Counted from the first letter of the stretch, positions 1 through 11,445 are shown. The stretch: DNA of 64,000 bases from Fennellomyces sp. T-0311 (GCA_025266875.1 JALLLT010000070.1:57158-121157); one strand, 5' to 3'. Notes: a model not told the origin generated them from the letters alone. A program made the numbers and translations.

Positions 1-539
1 TAAAAGGGTTTATGTTTAATGTGTAAGTCATGTCATCAGTTGCAATGCAGATAAACTCAGAGCTGATATACGAATAGAGTATATATTGTATCCACTCTGA
101 TCTAATCGTTGAAATAGACATACAACTTCTACATTTATCTATGCACAAATTGCACGCGGTTCAATCAACCTAAGAAGGAAGTAAAATTGTATTATTCCGC
201 ACATATGGTACTTTTGGCCTTTCAATACTTTTTATTGTAAGATATATTGTATGCTTCCTATATCAGACTACACAAGACAACCAAGATTTTTCTATGTATA
301 TAGGATCCTTTCTTTGCCTATCCGTGCCTATCCATATCTATCCATACCTATTTACTCTTTCCTCAATCATATAGCCTATCTAATTTAATAGGGAACCTAT
401 CCATACCTATATATGGTATATCACTTTCACTGATGTTACCTCTATTGTTCTTCTTCTACCCCCCTTCTTTTTACCTATTTCTTATTTCGGGTTTTGTTCC
501 CATCCATTTTCCATCCATCTCTAAGCACCACACGTGTCA
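1..539. other. left-edge non-coding stretch with short CCTATCCATA repeats
   Basis: No supportable gene. Between about 306 and 420 a pyrimidine-rich tract repeats variants of CCTATCCATA several times. The rest is AT-rich and unassigned. Homology to the MULE copy at 45305-48592 begins abruptly at about 540. Confidence 0.5.
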
Positions 540-1147
540 CTTCCGCTCATAAGAGCAAAGTTTGAGCTGAAGATTATAAATCGACGCCAGGCATTGCAAT
601 GGGAGATGAAGTTTGCGAAGTCGTGGCAGGTTCACACCAAAACACTTCGAGACATCGGTGAACGTGACGATGCAGATGAGGTATACATGCCATCTTTGGC
701 ACAATGAACATGTGGTTGCCCATCATTTGCTGCCAGCAAATTTATGCTGTGTAAGCACTTGGTTAGCCGGTACAGTGAGCATAGACGATCAACAGCACTC
801 TTTGCTGCTCGTCAGGTTTACATTCATTGTGCTCATACTATACCTTATGCGCAAATTAAGCCTGTACGTTTGCAATATGGACGCTTACATGATTTGTGTT
901 GTTCTGATTATAGCTCATATATATATAGGGTAATCAGTATCCCTTTCGGTTGCTTGCACTCCCCCCGCCCTGGCAACCCCGTAACCAGCATTCCGATCAG
1001 CGCCCTAGAAATCCACCAGTTACAGACGTTGTGGATATCTTTATCCAGGAAGGTATGTTAACTGGATGCAATATCATTATGGAGGTAGAGCGCTTCAGTG
1101 CTAAGATCACCGCTTCAACCCAACCTCTAGATCTATCAATCAATCAA
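540..1147 (+). pseudogene. MULE transposase fragment, 5' part of a split copy (SWIM zinc finger region)
   Basis: This matches, on the opposite strand, the C-terminal part of the fuller MULE copy at 45439-48489. It encodes the SWIM zinc finger (C-G-C-P-S-F...C-K-H, about 711-765), which in MULE/FAR1 transposases lies after the catalytic core, and then the start of the tail. The copy is 5'-truncated at 540, so the DDE core is missing. A TGA at 705-707 stands where the other copy has TGG (Trp). The reading frame stops at 1147 where the CACTA-like element 1148-15705 entered, and resumes at 15706. Pseudogene status is certain; the family call is high confidence. Confidence 0.88.
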
Positions 1148-1159
1148 CACAGCAAAAAA
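1148..1159 (+). repeat. left terminal inverted repeat of CACTA-like I
   Basis: CACAGCAAAAAA, preceded by the duplicated target CAA (1145-1147). Its complement is at 15694-15705. Confidence 0.85.
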
Positions 1160-1446
1160 TGAGCCTGGTAAACCTCGGTAAACTGAAGGTATATTTTGGT
1201 GTATGGCTGTCTACTCTGGTATAATAAGGTAACTGGCGGTTCGCCAATATTTACTATGTAAAACCCCAAAAAAACCAAATTTGTTGCTGGTAAAGCTCGG
1301 TTAAGCTGTGTTTTTGGCAAATGCCAGTTTCTTTGGGTAGATAGTGGTTGGTTACTAAAAAGAACACAAGGGAAAAAGGCATCGATTACAGATAGTCGAA
1401 TAATTTGTTTATTAAAGATAATATACTACCATATACAAATAGTTTC

Positions 1447-1740
1447 TTAAATTTCCGAATTCTTACCAAGCACTACTTCTTCCTTCATAATTCCTTCATA
1501 AACGTAATAAAAGCGATTACTTTTCGTGGGGGACATCAATATCCCGACAGCACTGTCAATACAAGATGCATCGCAAACATACAACCATTCGTCTGATCCA
1601 ATTGTGCTCACGCCATATGGATATCCAAATTTGGATAGTTTAACATTATCTGCCAACTGTACGAGACACAGCACCATTTTAGCACCTAATTGAAATTTCA
1701 GATTAGGATACTGATATAGAGTATATGTAGTGCTTACCAA
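1447..1740 (-). pseudogene. probable C-terminal exon of CACTA-like I transposase
   Basis: An open stretch of about 97 codons on the same strand as the transposase and at the expected 3' end of the element. The peptide (...LAKMVLCLVQLAD-like, then ...DEWLYVCDA...) has the hydrophobic, non-repetitive character of a real exon and resembles tails of fungal Tnp2 transposases. Splice connections to the upstream exons were not established. It could be a chance frame. Confidence 0.4.
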
Positions 1741-3148
1741 AATATGAATGTGAAAAAAATAGCATCACTTCACCAAAGAAAGTTTTCATTACATCACCTT
1801 CATCCCGATTTGCTTGGTGTGGATATGGTGCATGTATTTTATAACCGACACAAACCTTAATTTTTCTCAATTTTTTAATTTCAAATTCCGCTTTATATAT
1901 ATAGGTAGAGAGGGTTACACACAGCTAATCGTGTCTGCCAATTCTTCTGTGGGACTTCTGTTGCCTAGAAAATTTTTGAACTTCCACTGCTGCCTCTTTG
2001 GCATTGTGGCCTAAACTATATGCTTTGATATATTGCACGTACTGATTATAGTATCGTTGTATGATAGCCTTGTCTACTGTCTTATAGAGTAACTAGTGAA
2101 TGTTTTTTGTAGGCCGGGGAACGAGTAGTCACATTGCAGACGTGCTTCACGTTTTGCTGCAAGGTGGCGAGTGAGCTACCATCATAATTAGCACAAAATA
2201 AATTATCAGCACCTTCTTTTCATGATAAGTCATTGACCAGAGAAAGTTCAGGTCTGGCAATAGGCATTAACTGATTCGCTGATATGTTTGGAAGTTCCCA
2301 GTCTTCTTGCCCCTCAACGGATTCAATTGTTGATTTCAATGACTCATCAGGATTACTGGTAGCAGCCTTCTTAAATTGTCAACTGGTACAGTTCAAATTT
2401 GCAACAGCTTTTTGATACTTTTGTGATATTCAACAATAAGAAGAGGCAGGTAAGTGACGAGACTCAAGTAATAACTGATTTATTTCGTATGTTGAATCAT
2501 CACTTTAAATAATAAAAGCTTATTCTCGAGGGGTTGGATCATTGACATGGTTGTAAGGCACATGAACCGCTGTGGTAACCAGGGTTATGTGGGTTTCACT
2601 AAGATAGGCAAGGTTATTACGATGAACGCATGTCAAGACAGAGATGCGGCTGTAGATCGGAAAATTAAAGTAACCCATTGTCAATAAGCAAACAAGGGTA
2701 AATGATGCATAAGCCATAATCATGTTGTGGATACAACAACTTTATTTTACCAGCCATTCTTTAAGAGATCGAAACAAGAAGGATATAGATGAGCAACGGC
2801 ACGCTGAGATCCAAAACGTAGGTCCAGCCAATGACAGCGGGTACACCAGTGTTACACAGTTATTTTAAACTCAATAAGGCATTTGGGTATTCGCAATTTT
2901 ATCTCGACCTTAGTATATTTTGCCCGAACTGACCAACTTTGAACTCTTATAAAAATTTTCTTTGTTAGAAAAATAAATAAAGTGGCTCGTAATAACTATT
3001 TACAAAGGCTTTCTCTTCCATTATTACGAATTAGTTTTACGAAATATTGGCATAGAAAAATGTTATAACGATTCAAAGTTGGGGTAAATTTGTGTCGGTT
3101 ATTAAATACACGCACCATATTTGGAAACTGGAAGTGTTAATTTCATGT
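1741..3148. other. internal CACTA-like I sequence with no clear exon
   Basis: AT-rich DNA between the probable last transposase exon and the LINE insertion. Reading leftward on the minus strand from 3148, the transposase frame joined across the LINE continues for about ten codons and ends near 3120. The rest (2000-3100) holds only short frames without recognisable similarity. Confidence 0.4.
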
Positions 3149-3163
3149 ATGTTCCTTCATGAT
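3149..3163 (+). repeat. LINE target-site duplication, left copy
   Basis: ATGTTCCTTCATGAT, identical to 8426-8440 directly after the poly-A tail. A perfect 15-bp duplication is typical of target-primed reverse transcription and implies a recent insertion. Confidence 0.92.
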
Positions 3164-3273
3164 GAAAAGGTTTCTCCGCTATACCACACTTTGTAGCAGT
3201 AGATACCTAACACCACCACCAATCTCAATAAAAGCCTATTAAACTACCAGTCCTACCCACCCGCGACCAGATT

Positions 3274-4488
3274 ATGCTGGACAACAACCGCCCACCAGGG
3301 CCTACCTGGAGTAGGTCATGGGCAACAGTCGCTCGAAATAAGAGCAAAACCGTTTTTGAAGTTACCGGGTTTCAGCAAGACCAACGGGTACGCCGCGCAG
3401 AAGCGATTCTTGCTCGTTCCTTGAATGCGAACGCTGTTTTGTTTGATTTTGGAACACAACTTCCCTCCAAAGCGGCAGCATACAAGCTTATCCAATCTAT
3501 TGGCCCACTACTCGGCGCAAAAACCATTTCTCGCGCCCGTAACCCTAAAGCGCTTTTAATCGAGGCACGTTATGCAGAAGACGCCCACCGCGATATTGCT
3601 ATTGAGGAAGGCGTAACGTATGGCAATGTTAATTTCCGTGCAACATTGGCCCTTGGACTCGAATCCGACCTGGTAAAGGTCAATTTCAAAGAGCTCCCAT
3701 TTGTCTCCCAAGAGGCGTTGACAGCTGGATTACGTACTGAGATGAGTCACTACGGCCGTGTCTGCCAGATTCGTTTGTACCTGGAACCAGAGACCGAAAT
3801 TTTCGAAGGCGAAGCAACTGTAATTTTGGATGTTACACAACCACCCAACACCCCCGATCATGAGCAGTATCTCAAATTACAACGATACATTCACTTCGAC
3901 AACTGGGACCAAACATTCCCGGTATCCTGGAAAGGTTGCCCACCTCTCTGCAGCTTTTGCAAGCAGGAAGGTCACAAACGTACTGAATGCCCCGAATTGA
4001 AACAAGTGACATGCTTCCACTGCCATCAATTTGGGCATTTCCAAAAGCATTGCCATCTCCGCCGACAGCAACAACAGGCGGCCCGCGTAGAGCGTCTGTC
4101 CGAACAGGATCTACTGGACTCCTTCTCTATCGATAGCAAAGAAGAAGCTGCACTGGAAAATCCCAACGATGCGACACCATCCATGGGGTCGTCCATGCCC
4201 TGGGATATTGAGATCTCCCAAGCCGCTACTTCCAAGGATCAGCATCCGCAAAACACCCAGAACTCCAATGTGGGACAGCCTGTCGACCTTGACATTACAA
4301 TGCGCGATCGACCGCTACACAACACCCTTAGGGAAGAACCAACTACAACTGGGGAACCTGACCCGAAACGACCAAAGATTTACAACACTCGAAGCTCTTC
4401 TCAACATGACCAACAACCAAACAACGACTCGAAACAGAAACCTGGTTCGCCGGCACCTTCGGGTAGTGCGGACCGCCAAAAACAATGA
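3274..4488 (+). CDS. LINE ORF1 protein (gag-like, CCHC zinc knuckles), 404 aa
   Basis: ORF1 proteins of non-LTR elements bind element RNA and act as nucleic-acid chaperones in the ribonucleoprotein particle. Residues about 220-265 carry two tandem CCHC knuckles: C-S-F-C-K-Q-E-G-H-K-R-T-E-C and C-F-H-C-H-Q-F-G-H-F-Q-K-H-C. Upstream (about 60-200) is a globular region that may be RRM-like. The last 130 residues are polar, rich in N, Q, S and P, and likely disordered. The stop TGA (4486-4488) overlaps the ORF2 start in an ATGA overlap, so ORF2 is probably translated by reinitiation or coupling. The first ATG is 110 nt into the element. Confidence 0.9.
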   Translation: MLDNNRPPGPTWSRSWATVARNKSKTVFEVTGFQQDQRVRRAEAILARSLNANAVLFDFGTQLPSKAAAYKLIQSIGPLLGAKTISRARNPKALLIEARYAEDAHRDIAIEEGVTYGNVNFRATLALGLESDLVKVNFKELPFVSQEALTAGLRTEMSHYGRVCQIRLYLEPETEIFEGEATVILDVTQPPNTPDHEQYLKLQRYIHFDNWDQTFPVSWKGCPPLCSFCKQEGHKRTECPELKQVTCFHCHQFGHFQKHCHLRRQQQQAARVERLSEQDLLDSFSIDSKEEAALENPNDATPSMGSSMPWDIEISQAATSKDQHPQNTQNSNVGQPVDLDITMRDRPLHNTLREEPTTTGEPDPKRPKIYNTRSSSQHDQQPNNDSKQKPGSPAPSGSADRQKQ

Positions 4489-7400
4489 TAAAAAATCATG
4501 CACGCATCGCCACCTTGAATGCTCGAAGCATTTTAAAGGTGGCCAATACCACCAACCAATCTCAATTTTCAGCCTATCTTCGATCCTCATCTCTACACCT
4601 CGATATTCTCGCTCTTCAGGAAGTATCACACTCTCATAATCCAACTTTAACTGATACTGATCTCACTCTTTTGTCTCGTTTATTTCCCCGTACTTCTTCT
4701 TGCTTTACCAAGCACTGTGGTCTTATTTGCCTCAATTCTTCCTTCTTTCTTTCCAATACCTATGTGACCCCCAATCAACGTTGTATTGTTTCCGATATTT
4801 GTACGTCACTTGGGGCTCTGTGTCGATTAGTAGTCCTCTATGGCTATGCCGAGGCCGAACTTCAACCAGAGTTTTTTTCTTCTCTTCCAGCCTTGCCATG
4901 TTTTGTAGACCACGCGTTGCCATGTTTCATACTGGGTGATTTCAACTTACATTTGTCTGAATCGGTCCATGAGGATATCCAGCCATGGTGTCAGTTACTT
5001 CTTGAGGACTTTGTCAACTGCCTGTATCCTGACGAACCTGATGGTGTACTGTCCCCGCGCTCCGCAGCCCCGACATATGCCCTCGGCTCCCGTCGATCCA
5101 CAATCGACTATATCTTTGTCTCAAAAAGCTCTCTACCTTCGGTCATTCACGCTGAACAGCTTTTGATTTCGCCAACATGGACTGATCATAATATGTTGAC
5201 CGTCGATTTTCGATTACCCGGAGTGGCCTGCAGTCCAGGCACCTGGCGTTTCAACCCTCTGCTGCTTGAAGAAGAAGAGTTTCGATTACTTCTGTCCACT
5301 ACCGTTACACATTTCTTTGCCACCGACCAACGGGAATCGATACCTTCAGTCCAGCAATGGGACCTATTCAAGCGGGTGCTCAAGGAAACTGCCCTTGACT
5401 ATAGTCGGGGACAAAGTCAACGTAAACGCTCTCGGTTACAGGAACTCCAACGCAACCGCCAAAGCATCCTGTCTCGGAGGTATAGCAGTCAGGAAGCTCC
5501 CCCTGATATCTTGGTTGAGGTGGAACAAGAGATCGCGCGACTTCAAGAAGCTCGAACGCGACAGCTCCTTCTACGTTCGGCCACCCGTTGGCATGAGCAT
5601 GGTGAGCGCAACAACAAATACTTTTATCGAGTGTTGCGGGAACGTACTGCCGCGGTAACCATTACGCAACTGCACGACCCTGAAAGTGGGACATCCGCTG
5701 TGACCACCGACAGTATTATGCACCTGGCATGCTCCTTTTACACCAATTTGTTCACGCCTGATCCAGTCCATTCTTCCAGTATCGATCAAATTCTCGCGAC
5801 TATTCCACCAGAGGCTCGACTCTCAGGGGACCAAGCCAGTCTTTTGACTAACCCGTTCACCCGCCGTGAGCTCTTGGACGTTATAAAGCATACACCACTA
5901 GGCAAAAGTCCTGGTCTAGATGGGTTATGCTTTGAACTTTATCGATACTTTATGGATAACGATCCAGTCATCGACCTGTTGCTCTCGATCTTGAACAATG
6001 CACTGCAGGACCTACAGTTTCCATCGTCCTGGTTCAACACCAGAATGGTCCTACTTTTCAAGAAGGGAGATGCGCGTTTACTGTCCAACTGGCGACCCCT
6101 CTCCTTGATCAACACCGATGCCAAACTGTACACCAAATTGTTGGCCAACCGGGTACAACCACTTTTACACCAGTTGATCAACCCATTTCAAACTGGCTTC
6201 CTATCCAATCGCTTGATTTCTGACAATGGCTGGACGGTTCAAAACCTCATGCAACATGCCCAGAATACGGCTCCGGACCATCCGGCGGTAGGCGTGCTTC
6301 TCGATTTCCAAAAGGCATATAATCATGTACATCCGATGTATCTACGACAAACTATGGCAAGGTTTGGATTTCCTATATCCTTTATTGATTCAATTTTACA
6401 CCTTTTCTTCTCTACTTCTATATCCATTTCAATCAATGGCTGGCTCTCTGAACCAGTCAAACAACTTCGTGGTTTACGCCAAGGTGATCCTCTTTCTCCC
6501 CTACTTTTTAACATTGCCTGTGAACCCCTTCTTCGTTCCCTTCTTTCTGACACCTTTTTAATGGGATCACCATTGGCACCACTCACCGAGCGGCGATGGC
6601 AACAACGCCCTCATTTTCGTGTTGGCACATTATTAACTCCTTGCTCTCCCATCAAACTGCTAGCATACGCCGATGATTTACTGGTCTTTCTGAACAATCC
6701 CGATGAATGGTCACGCCTTCTAACCCACTTACAACTCTACCGCGATGCTTCCAATGGCCGCATCAATCTCAGCAAGTCAATTGTCTTTTCGCTCTCCGGG
6801 CATAATCATCAGTCATGGCGGACACTCTTAGCACCTACTGGAATTACTTGGCACGACCGCACTTCACTTTCTGCGATCACATACTTGGGATATCCCTTGT
6901 ATAGCTCACAGTCCCAGCTTCAGCTATTCCTAGACGGTTTATACACCAAAATAGAACGCCAAATCACGATATTACAGCAACGACGACTGTCCATCCTTGG
7001 TAAATCGATGGTTACGAATTCATTGCTACTGTCCCGCCTTTGGCACGTGCTACGCGTATGTGTTGTACCTGACCAATGGCTGAACGCCTGCCAGCAGTTG
7101 ATCCGACGATATATATTGCCTTTCTTCCCATATCCGCGGTGGAGTCACATCTGTGTTCCAAAGAAGAATGGAGGGCTTGCGGTAGTTGACATTCATGCTC
7201 AATATCGAGCATTGCATCTGATATACCTTCAACGGGTGTTCATACATACAACCACCAGCTGTTCCTCGCCGTTCATATCTTCCCTCATAACACAACTTTT
7301 TCAGCTATATACTGGCCAACCGTCGGCGATCTCCTTGCTCCTGTGTGACAATCAACTCCATTCCTTACTCAAGAAGATTCCTCATCTACATCATCTTGCG

Positions 7401-8384
7401 AAACTGGCACAACAGCTACCGCCCTTAAGAATTCCCAATACCATACCGCTCAGCGCTTTGCTGACCCTACCCCTACAAGGAGTTCTGTCAGCACACCCTT
7501 CGGCGACTGAGGTAGTGAAAACCTCACCTCGATATCTGGTTTCCGATCTCTATCGCTATTGTCCTGACACTTCACTTCTCACGGCGTCAACCGATCCTAG
7601 GACACCACGTGCCCTTACTCAAATTCGCACTCAATTATTACTGGGACAGCTTCAGCTACACCACACTGTGGAACAACGGCTACTCAACACAACGCTCTTT
7701 ACGCCACGGATTCCCCATGTCCCTATGGACCATTGGTACCTTCCTGTCCTTCCTAATCGAGATCGACCTGCTCGTATCGTTCGAAAACCAGCAATCAACG
7801 TTCTCCACATTGGCCTGGGTCGGCTTCGCCAATATTGGCGAGAATACCCACTAACCACCGCTCCTTCACCGTTCATCCGCACTAGCCTCTCACCTAAAGG
7901 TTGGAAACTTTTTTGGCGTGCGAAAATTCCCCATGGGATCCGTACAGTCTGGTGGCGTTTTCTCCTCGACCGGCTATCCAATAAGGCCCATCTACATCGC
8001 ATTTTTGCAACCAAACACCCATCCGATCTATGTCCGCTGTGTGAGAACGAAGTGGAAACCTTACGCCACTTTGTCTTGGATTGTCCACTCAAGGCAACTC
8101 TCTGGATTCAAGCTCTTCCCGTGATCCGTGCGCCCCGCCAAACTTCGTTAGAAAACATCTGGGAAGCCCTCCATATGCGTTTTGACCAACCAATGGACCT
8201 CAGTGAGGAATTCATACCAGCGATAGGACTTATACTCCAAACAATTTGGGTCATGCACTGGCGCAGTGTCATTGAAGGACAGACATGGAGCTTACTAGCA
8301 GCGAAAAACCATCTGAATGATCTACTACATAGACACCCATTCACTGTACAATCTGTTCCTCCTTCTATTAATTTTGGGGCATAA
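4485..8384 (+). CDS. LINE ORF2: AP-like endonuclease / reverse transcriptase, 1299 aa
   Basis: ORF2 nicks target DNA and copies the element RNA onto the nick. The N-terminal ~240 residues are an exonuclease-endonuclease-phosphatase domain: A-T-L-N-A-R-S at the start, L-A-L-Q-E-V, then G-D-F-N-L-H and a late S-P-T-W-T-D-H-N. Reverse transcriptase covers about residues 460-760: G-K-S-P-G-L-D-G, N-W-R-P-L-S-L, L-D-F-Q-K-A-Y, G-L-R-Q-G-D-P-L-S-P and the catalytic Y-A-D-D-L-L-V-F. Near the C-terminus C-P-L-C...H-F-V-L-D-C is a zinc-binding motif like zf-RVT. No stop or frameshift interrupts the frame, so the copy may be competent. It starts inside the ORF1 stop. Confidence 0.94.
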   Translation: MIKNHARIATLNARSILKVANTTNQSQFSAYLRSSSLHLDILALQEVSHSHNPTLTDTDLTLLSRLFPRTSSCFTKHCGLICLNSSFFLSNTYVTPNQRCIVSDICTSLGALCRLVVLYGYAEAELQPEFFSSLPALPCFVDHALPCFILGDFNLHLSESVHEDIQPWCQLLLEDFVNCLYPDEPDGVLSPRSAAPTYALGSRRSTIDYIFVSKSSLPSVIHAEQLLISPTWTDHNMLTVDFRLPGVACSPGTWRFNPLLLEEEEFRLLLSTTVTHFFATDQRESIPSVQQWDLFKRVLKETALDYSRGQSQRKRSRLQELQRNRQSILSRRYSSQEAPPDILVEVEQEIARLQEARTRQLLLRSATRWHEHGERNNKYFYRVLRERTAAVTITQLHDPESGTSAVTTDSIMHLACSFYTNLFTPDPVHSSSIDQILATIPPEARLSGDQASLLTNPFTRRELLDVIKHTPLGKSPGLDGLCFELYRYFMDNDPVIDLLLSILNNALQDLQFPSSWFNTRMVLLFKKGDARLLSNWRPLSLINTDAKLYTKLLANRVQPLLHQLINPFQTGFLSNRLISDNGWTVQNLMQHAQNTAPDHPAVGVLLDFQKAYNHVHPMYLRQTMARFGFPISFIDSILHLFFSTSISISINGWLSEPVKQLRGLRQGDPLSPLLFNIACEPLLRSLLSDTFLMGSPLAPLTERRWQQRPHFRVGTLLTPCSPIKLLAYADDLLVFLNNPDEWSRLLTHLQLYRDASNGRINLSKSIVFSLSGHNHQSWRTLLAPTGITWHDRTSLSAITYLGYPLYSSQSQLQLFLDGLYTKIERQITILQQRRLSILGKSMVTNSLLLSRLWHVLRVCVVPDQWLNACQQLIRRYILPFFPYPRWSHICVPKKNGGLAVVDIHAQYRALHLIYLQRVFIHTTTSCSSPFISSLITQLFQLYTGQPSAISLLLCDNQLHSLLKKIPHLHHLAKLAQQLPPLRIPNTIPLSALLTLPLQGVLSAHPSATEVVKTSPRYLVSDLYRYCPDTSLLTASTDPRTPRALTQIRTQLLLGQLQLHHTVEQRLLNTTLFTPRIPHVPMDHWYLPVLPNRDRPARIVRKPAINVLHIGLGRLRQYWREYPLTTAPSPFIRTSLSPKGWKLFWRAKIPHGIRTVWWRFLLDRLSNKAHLHRIFATKHPSDLCPLCENEVETLRHFVLDCPLKATLWIQALPVIRAPRQTSLENIWEALHMRFDQPMDLSEEFIPAIGLILQTIWVMHWRSVIEGQTWSLLAAKNHLNDLLHRHPFTVQSVPPSINFGA

Positions 8385-8425
8385 GCCCCCAATTATAATA
8401 AACATGCAATACAAAAAAAAAAAAA

Positions 8426-8440
8426 ATGTTCCTTCATGAT
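8426..8440 (+). repeat. LINE target-site duplication, right copy
   Basis: ATGTTCCTTCATGAT following the A-tract. The exact left edge is ambiguous because the duplication begins with A next to the tail. Confidence 0.9.
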
Positions 8441-10283
8441 TGCCATCTGCAGGAAACTTGTAGTCATACGTTGTACTGTCAATATACACCCGTCGCCCAA
8501 CGTCAATCATATGATCCAACACTGGTAACCATTTAACCTTCACTCCTCGTCGCCTAGCCCAATATAACTGCAAATAATACATAACGTCAATATCTGGTGA
8601 GTACTGTGATGTTGATATATGTTTGGTATGTGATGTCCAAAGTTCTGCAGAACTTGGATCTGGCTCAACAAATATAACTCGCTTTTCTCCTCTCGTCTTG
8701 TTTTTGCTCGATGTTGAAGTAATCCCTATTCTGTCGGCATGTCGATGTGCTGCTATCAACGCCATTTTATTTCCAGCATTTGTACCTGGAGAGAGCGTAG
8801 ATTTGATTTTCCGGTCATACATTCCCACTGCTCGCTCCATGCAACGCGTGCTGTAGCTATGTAAAGGTCCCAAATGACGTATCATTTCCGGAACATGCAA
8901 TAGATAGTGGAAGTTAACCGTATATAGATTAGTTGGGATGCTTTGACGAGCAAAGTTATGCCATACTCGGAAGGATCTGTTGTCCAATCGCTTCAGTGTA
9001 AGCCATAGTCACCATGATAAGTCATTTTAAATATATATACCTTTCAATACAATCAATTGCTTCAGTGGATTGCTTCCAAAGCAGCGATAGACTACATCCT
9101 TTCACCAGATCAGCGAGGGCTTTTATGGCCGTAGGCGAGCATGGAGTTGCTTGTAATTGATCAATTACGATGGTTGGTATTACATACATCAAAAGGTCAA
9201 TATAGTCAATGGCACGAACGTCTTTTTTCCGCGTTAAGACATCTAAGTTACAACGTTTGAGTTTTGTAAGTAAAAGTTTGGATAACAATAAATTCAATAA
9301 AGCAGTTACATACCAGGTATTCTACCATCAAATGTCCCTGGCCAAATAAATCCTTGAATCGCTCTACTAACCGCAGATTGCTGCTCTTTACTTAAGATGT
9401 ATGGCGACTGTAGCACAGGGTTACTGAACATCGCCCATAGCTGGGGACTGACATTGCAACCAAACATGTGCATCTCGTTCAGGCCAAAAAAGAATGGTCC
9501 ACTGAATGACTGTAATTTTGCAAATGATGACGAAGACTTCAGATTATGCTCCTAGTAACCAGTTATATTTTAGCATATCATATTCACAGTAGACCGAAAC
9601 GACTTACTGTATCCCCCATGCGAAAGCTGCTCTTCGTTCTGAGTTCTGGAAGGTTATTTGATCCGGGGTAGTAGCGGCCATATCCCTTTTTGGTGGAGGT
9701 TCCATTGGCACGATGACTTAATGATGCAGCACTTTCACTACATTCTGATCCAATAACACATATCTGACAACCATACACCGACATATGCCCACCATGATGA
9801 GCAAGGGCCGCGACACTGGGAATATCACCAGTCGCGAGGATCAGGTGTGCCTTGAATGATCTCATTTCTCCATCGTCACAGAGAACATCCATACCATCCT
9901 TCTCAAGTTGCAGTAGCTCGGTCAGCAATGGTTGAAGAAACGAATCTAAATTGCCCCCTTTGGAAGTCGTCGGTATAATACACACTTGGAGCATGTTCTT
10001 ATCTTTGTATCTGCTTAGCATATTAATCAGCACTCATTGTGATATAGAAATAAGTTGAAATTACTGCATATGTGGATCGATGTTAAGCACAACCAAATGT
10101 ACTATTGTCATCGAAGCCGTACTATGGATGAATGGTTGAAATCCATCGACATATAGCATCAGTCCAATGTCGTGGGTGCCCCATGATTCTGTAAATGCTA
10201 ATGACTGACCGTCGAAGATGTCGGCAAGAACACCTGTGGCAGTTGAGCGTAGTTCTGATGCGGGCCTTAAAGCTTTTCTCGTC
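8441..10283 (-). pseudogene. CACTA-like I Tnp2-type transposase, central exons
   Basis: Minus-strand exons between the LINE and Harbinger A. From 10283 downward the frame encodes ...D-I-F-D-G-Q-S-L... and ...L-M-L-Y-V-D-G-F-Q-P-F. After an intron near 10033-10080 comes ...N-L-D-S-F-L-Q-P-L-L-T-E-L and ...G-D-I-P-S-V-A-A-L..., equivalent to the Tnp2 pattern 'Plv-eL...acDiPAarK'. Exon 8987-8441 has ...V-N-F-H-Y-L-L-H-V-P-E-M-I and ...F-P-A-D-G-N-H-E-G-T. That matches the C-terminal half of fungal Tnp2 transposases, which cut and join CACTA termini. The gene is broken by both nested insertions and by an upstream stop (13922-13924). Stretch 9022-9560 is probably partly exonic, but its splicing is unresolved. 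Confidence 0.75.
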
Positions 10284-10554
10284 TCAGGGTGCTCTCATTT
10301 TGCTCCGAACAGAGAGACGAAAATGGATTCAAACTATTTCAAAGTCCTCTCCGGTCAGATCATCCAAAAAGGTGCACCGAACAGAGAGATTTTCCTTTTC
10401 TGTACATCAACCAAATCGATGAACGAATATGCGATTTTTTTCTCTTTTCCTTAAGCATTGACGCACCCGATTGCATATAAAAGGTGCAGAGCGACGATAA
10501 TGTTGATTAAAAGTTATTTTTATCTATCTCTTTGAACTTTTTGTGATCTTTAAC

Positions 10555-11394
10555 ATGCGTAACAACAACACCAATGCCACCTTCAACATTGTGATGTGGA
10601 ATCCCCGTCAGGAACAGCAAGAGCAGCAGCAACAACCTCAACCTCAGCAGTAGCAACAGCCTGCAGAGGCATTACCATCGACAAGCACTTCTGCTTCTGC
10701 TGCGAGAGCACCCAATCGCAGATGGGAAGATGGTCATGTCGAAGCATTGATAGATGCTGTCAGTGCTAGGTATGACACACTTATAAGCACGATTGAAACG
10801 CGAGCCAAGGGAGCCATCTGGGACCAGATCGAACAGGTGTATACCCAAACCGATCCTGTGGGCCGCTCAAAGGAAGCCTTGCAAAAGAAGTGGGGTGACT
10901 TGGTAGACATCTACCGCGATGTCCGGACCGTGGTGCAAGACCAATCTGGCGAGAATGGCCCTCCTGGTCAAGAACGATGGGAATATTATGATGCCATGGA
11001 TAGCATTGTTGGCAGCGATCCAGCAATTGTTCCACCGGCCACCATGGACTCCATCAGTGGCCTTGTTTGAAACAGACAACGCAACGATGAGGATGGAGTT
11101 AATGAGCGGCCAGCACAAAGACGCCGAACCACCGCGTTCCAAGAGCAGGTACTCGAAAATGCTAACCAGCAGATGGATCGCCTGATAGCCAGTATTGGCG
11201 AGTCTTTCCGTCGGTTTGAGGAGGCCGAGGATCGTCGTGCACGAGATTTTGAGGCAGCGGAAAACCGACGCCATTCGGAGTACCTTCAGGCACTGAGGGA
11301 ACTTTTTGGTCGCCCTGGCAACAGTGGTGGCCCAAACAATGGAAGCACAAGCGGTACTGAAGCAGAGCAAGCCGATAATCATGATGATCAATAA
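10555..11394 (+). pseudogene. Harbinger family 1 Myb/SANT-like protein, copy A, two nonsense codons
   Basis: A 279-codon frame from ATG 10555 to TAA 11392-11394, 73 nt downstream of a TATA box (TATAAAA, 10476-10482). Harbinger elements encode such a Myb/SANT-like protein, which brings the transposase to the nucleus and termini. Visible features: a Gln-rich N-terminus, a trihelix-like region (R-R-W-E-D-G-H-V-E-A-L-I...K-W-G-D-L-V-D-I-Y-R, codons about 55-125) and a charged helical tail rich in E, R and A. TAG at codon 33 (10651-10653) and TGA at codon 172 (11068-11070) interrupt it. Copy B has CAG and CGG there, so this copy is inactive by point mutation. Confidence 0.88.
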
Positions 11395-11445
11395 ATGACT
11401 TTGTTTAACTTCTACTTAACTTTTTATAATGTTTGTTTTATTTTA

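Larger units (their letters stand above)
3164..8425 (+). mobile_element. full-length non-LTR retrotransposon (LINE), apparently intact
   Basis: A 110-bp 5' leader, two overlapping ORFs and a 3' poly-A run (about 8412-8425) are bracketed by a perfect 15-bp target-site duplication, ATGTTCCTTCATGAT, at 3149-3163 and 8426-8440. The target is the transposase gene of CACTA-like I. Apurinic-type endonuclease, reverse transcriptase and a C-terminal Cys/His motif are all present and both frames are open. I cannot place the clade (L1-like or Tad-like) without a phylogeny. Confidence 0.93.

Noticed and set aside
7609..8124. Several frames inside LINE ORF2 on both strands
   Set aside because: Shadows of the 1299-codon reverse transcriptase frame.
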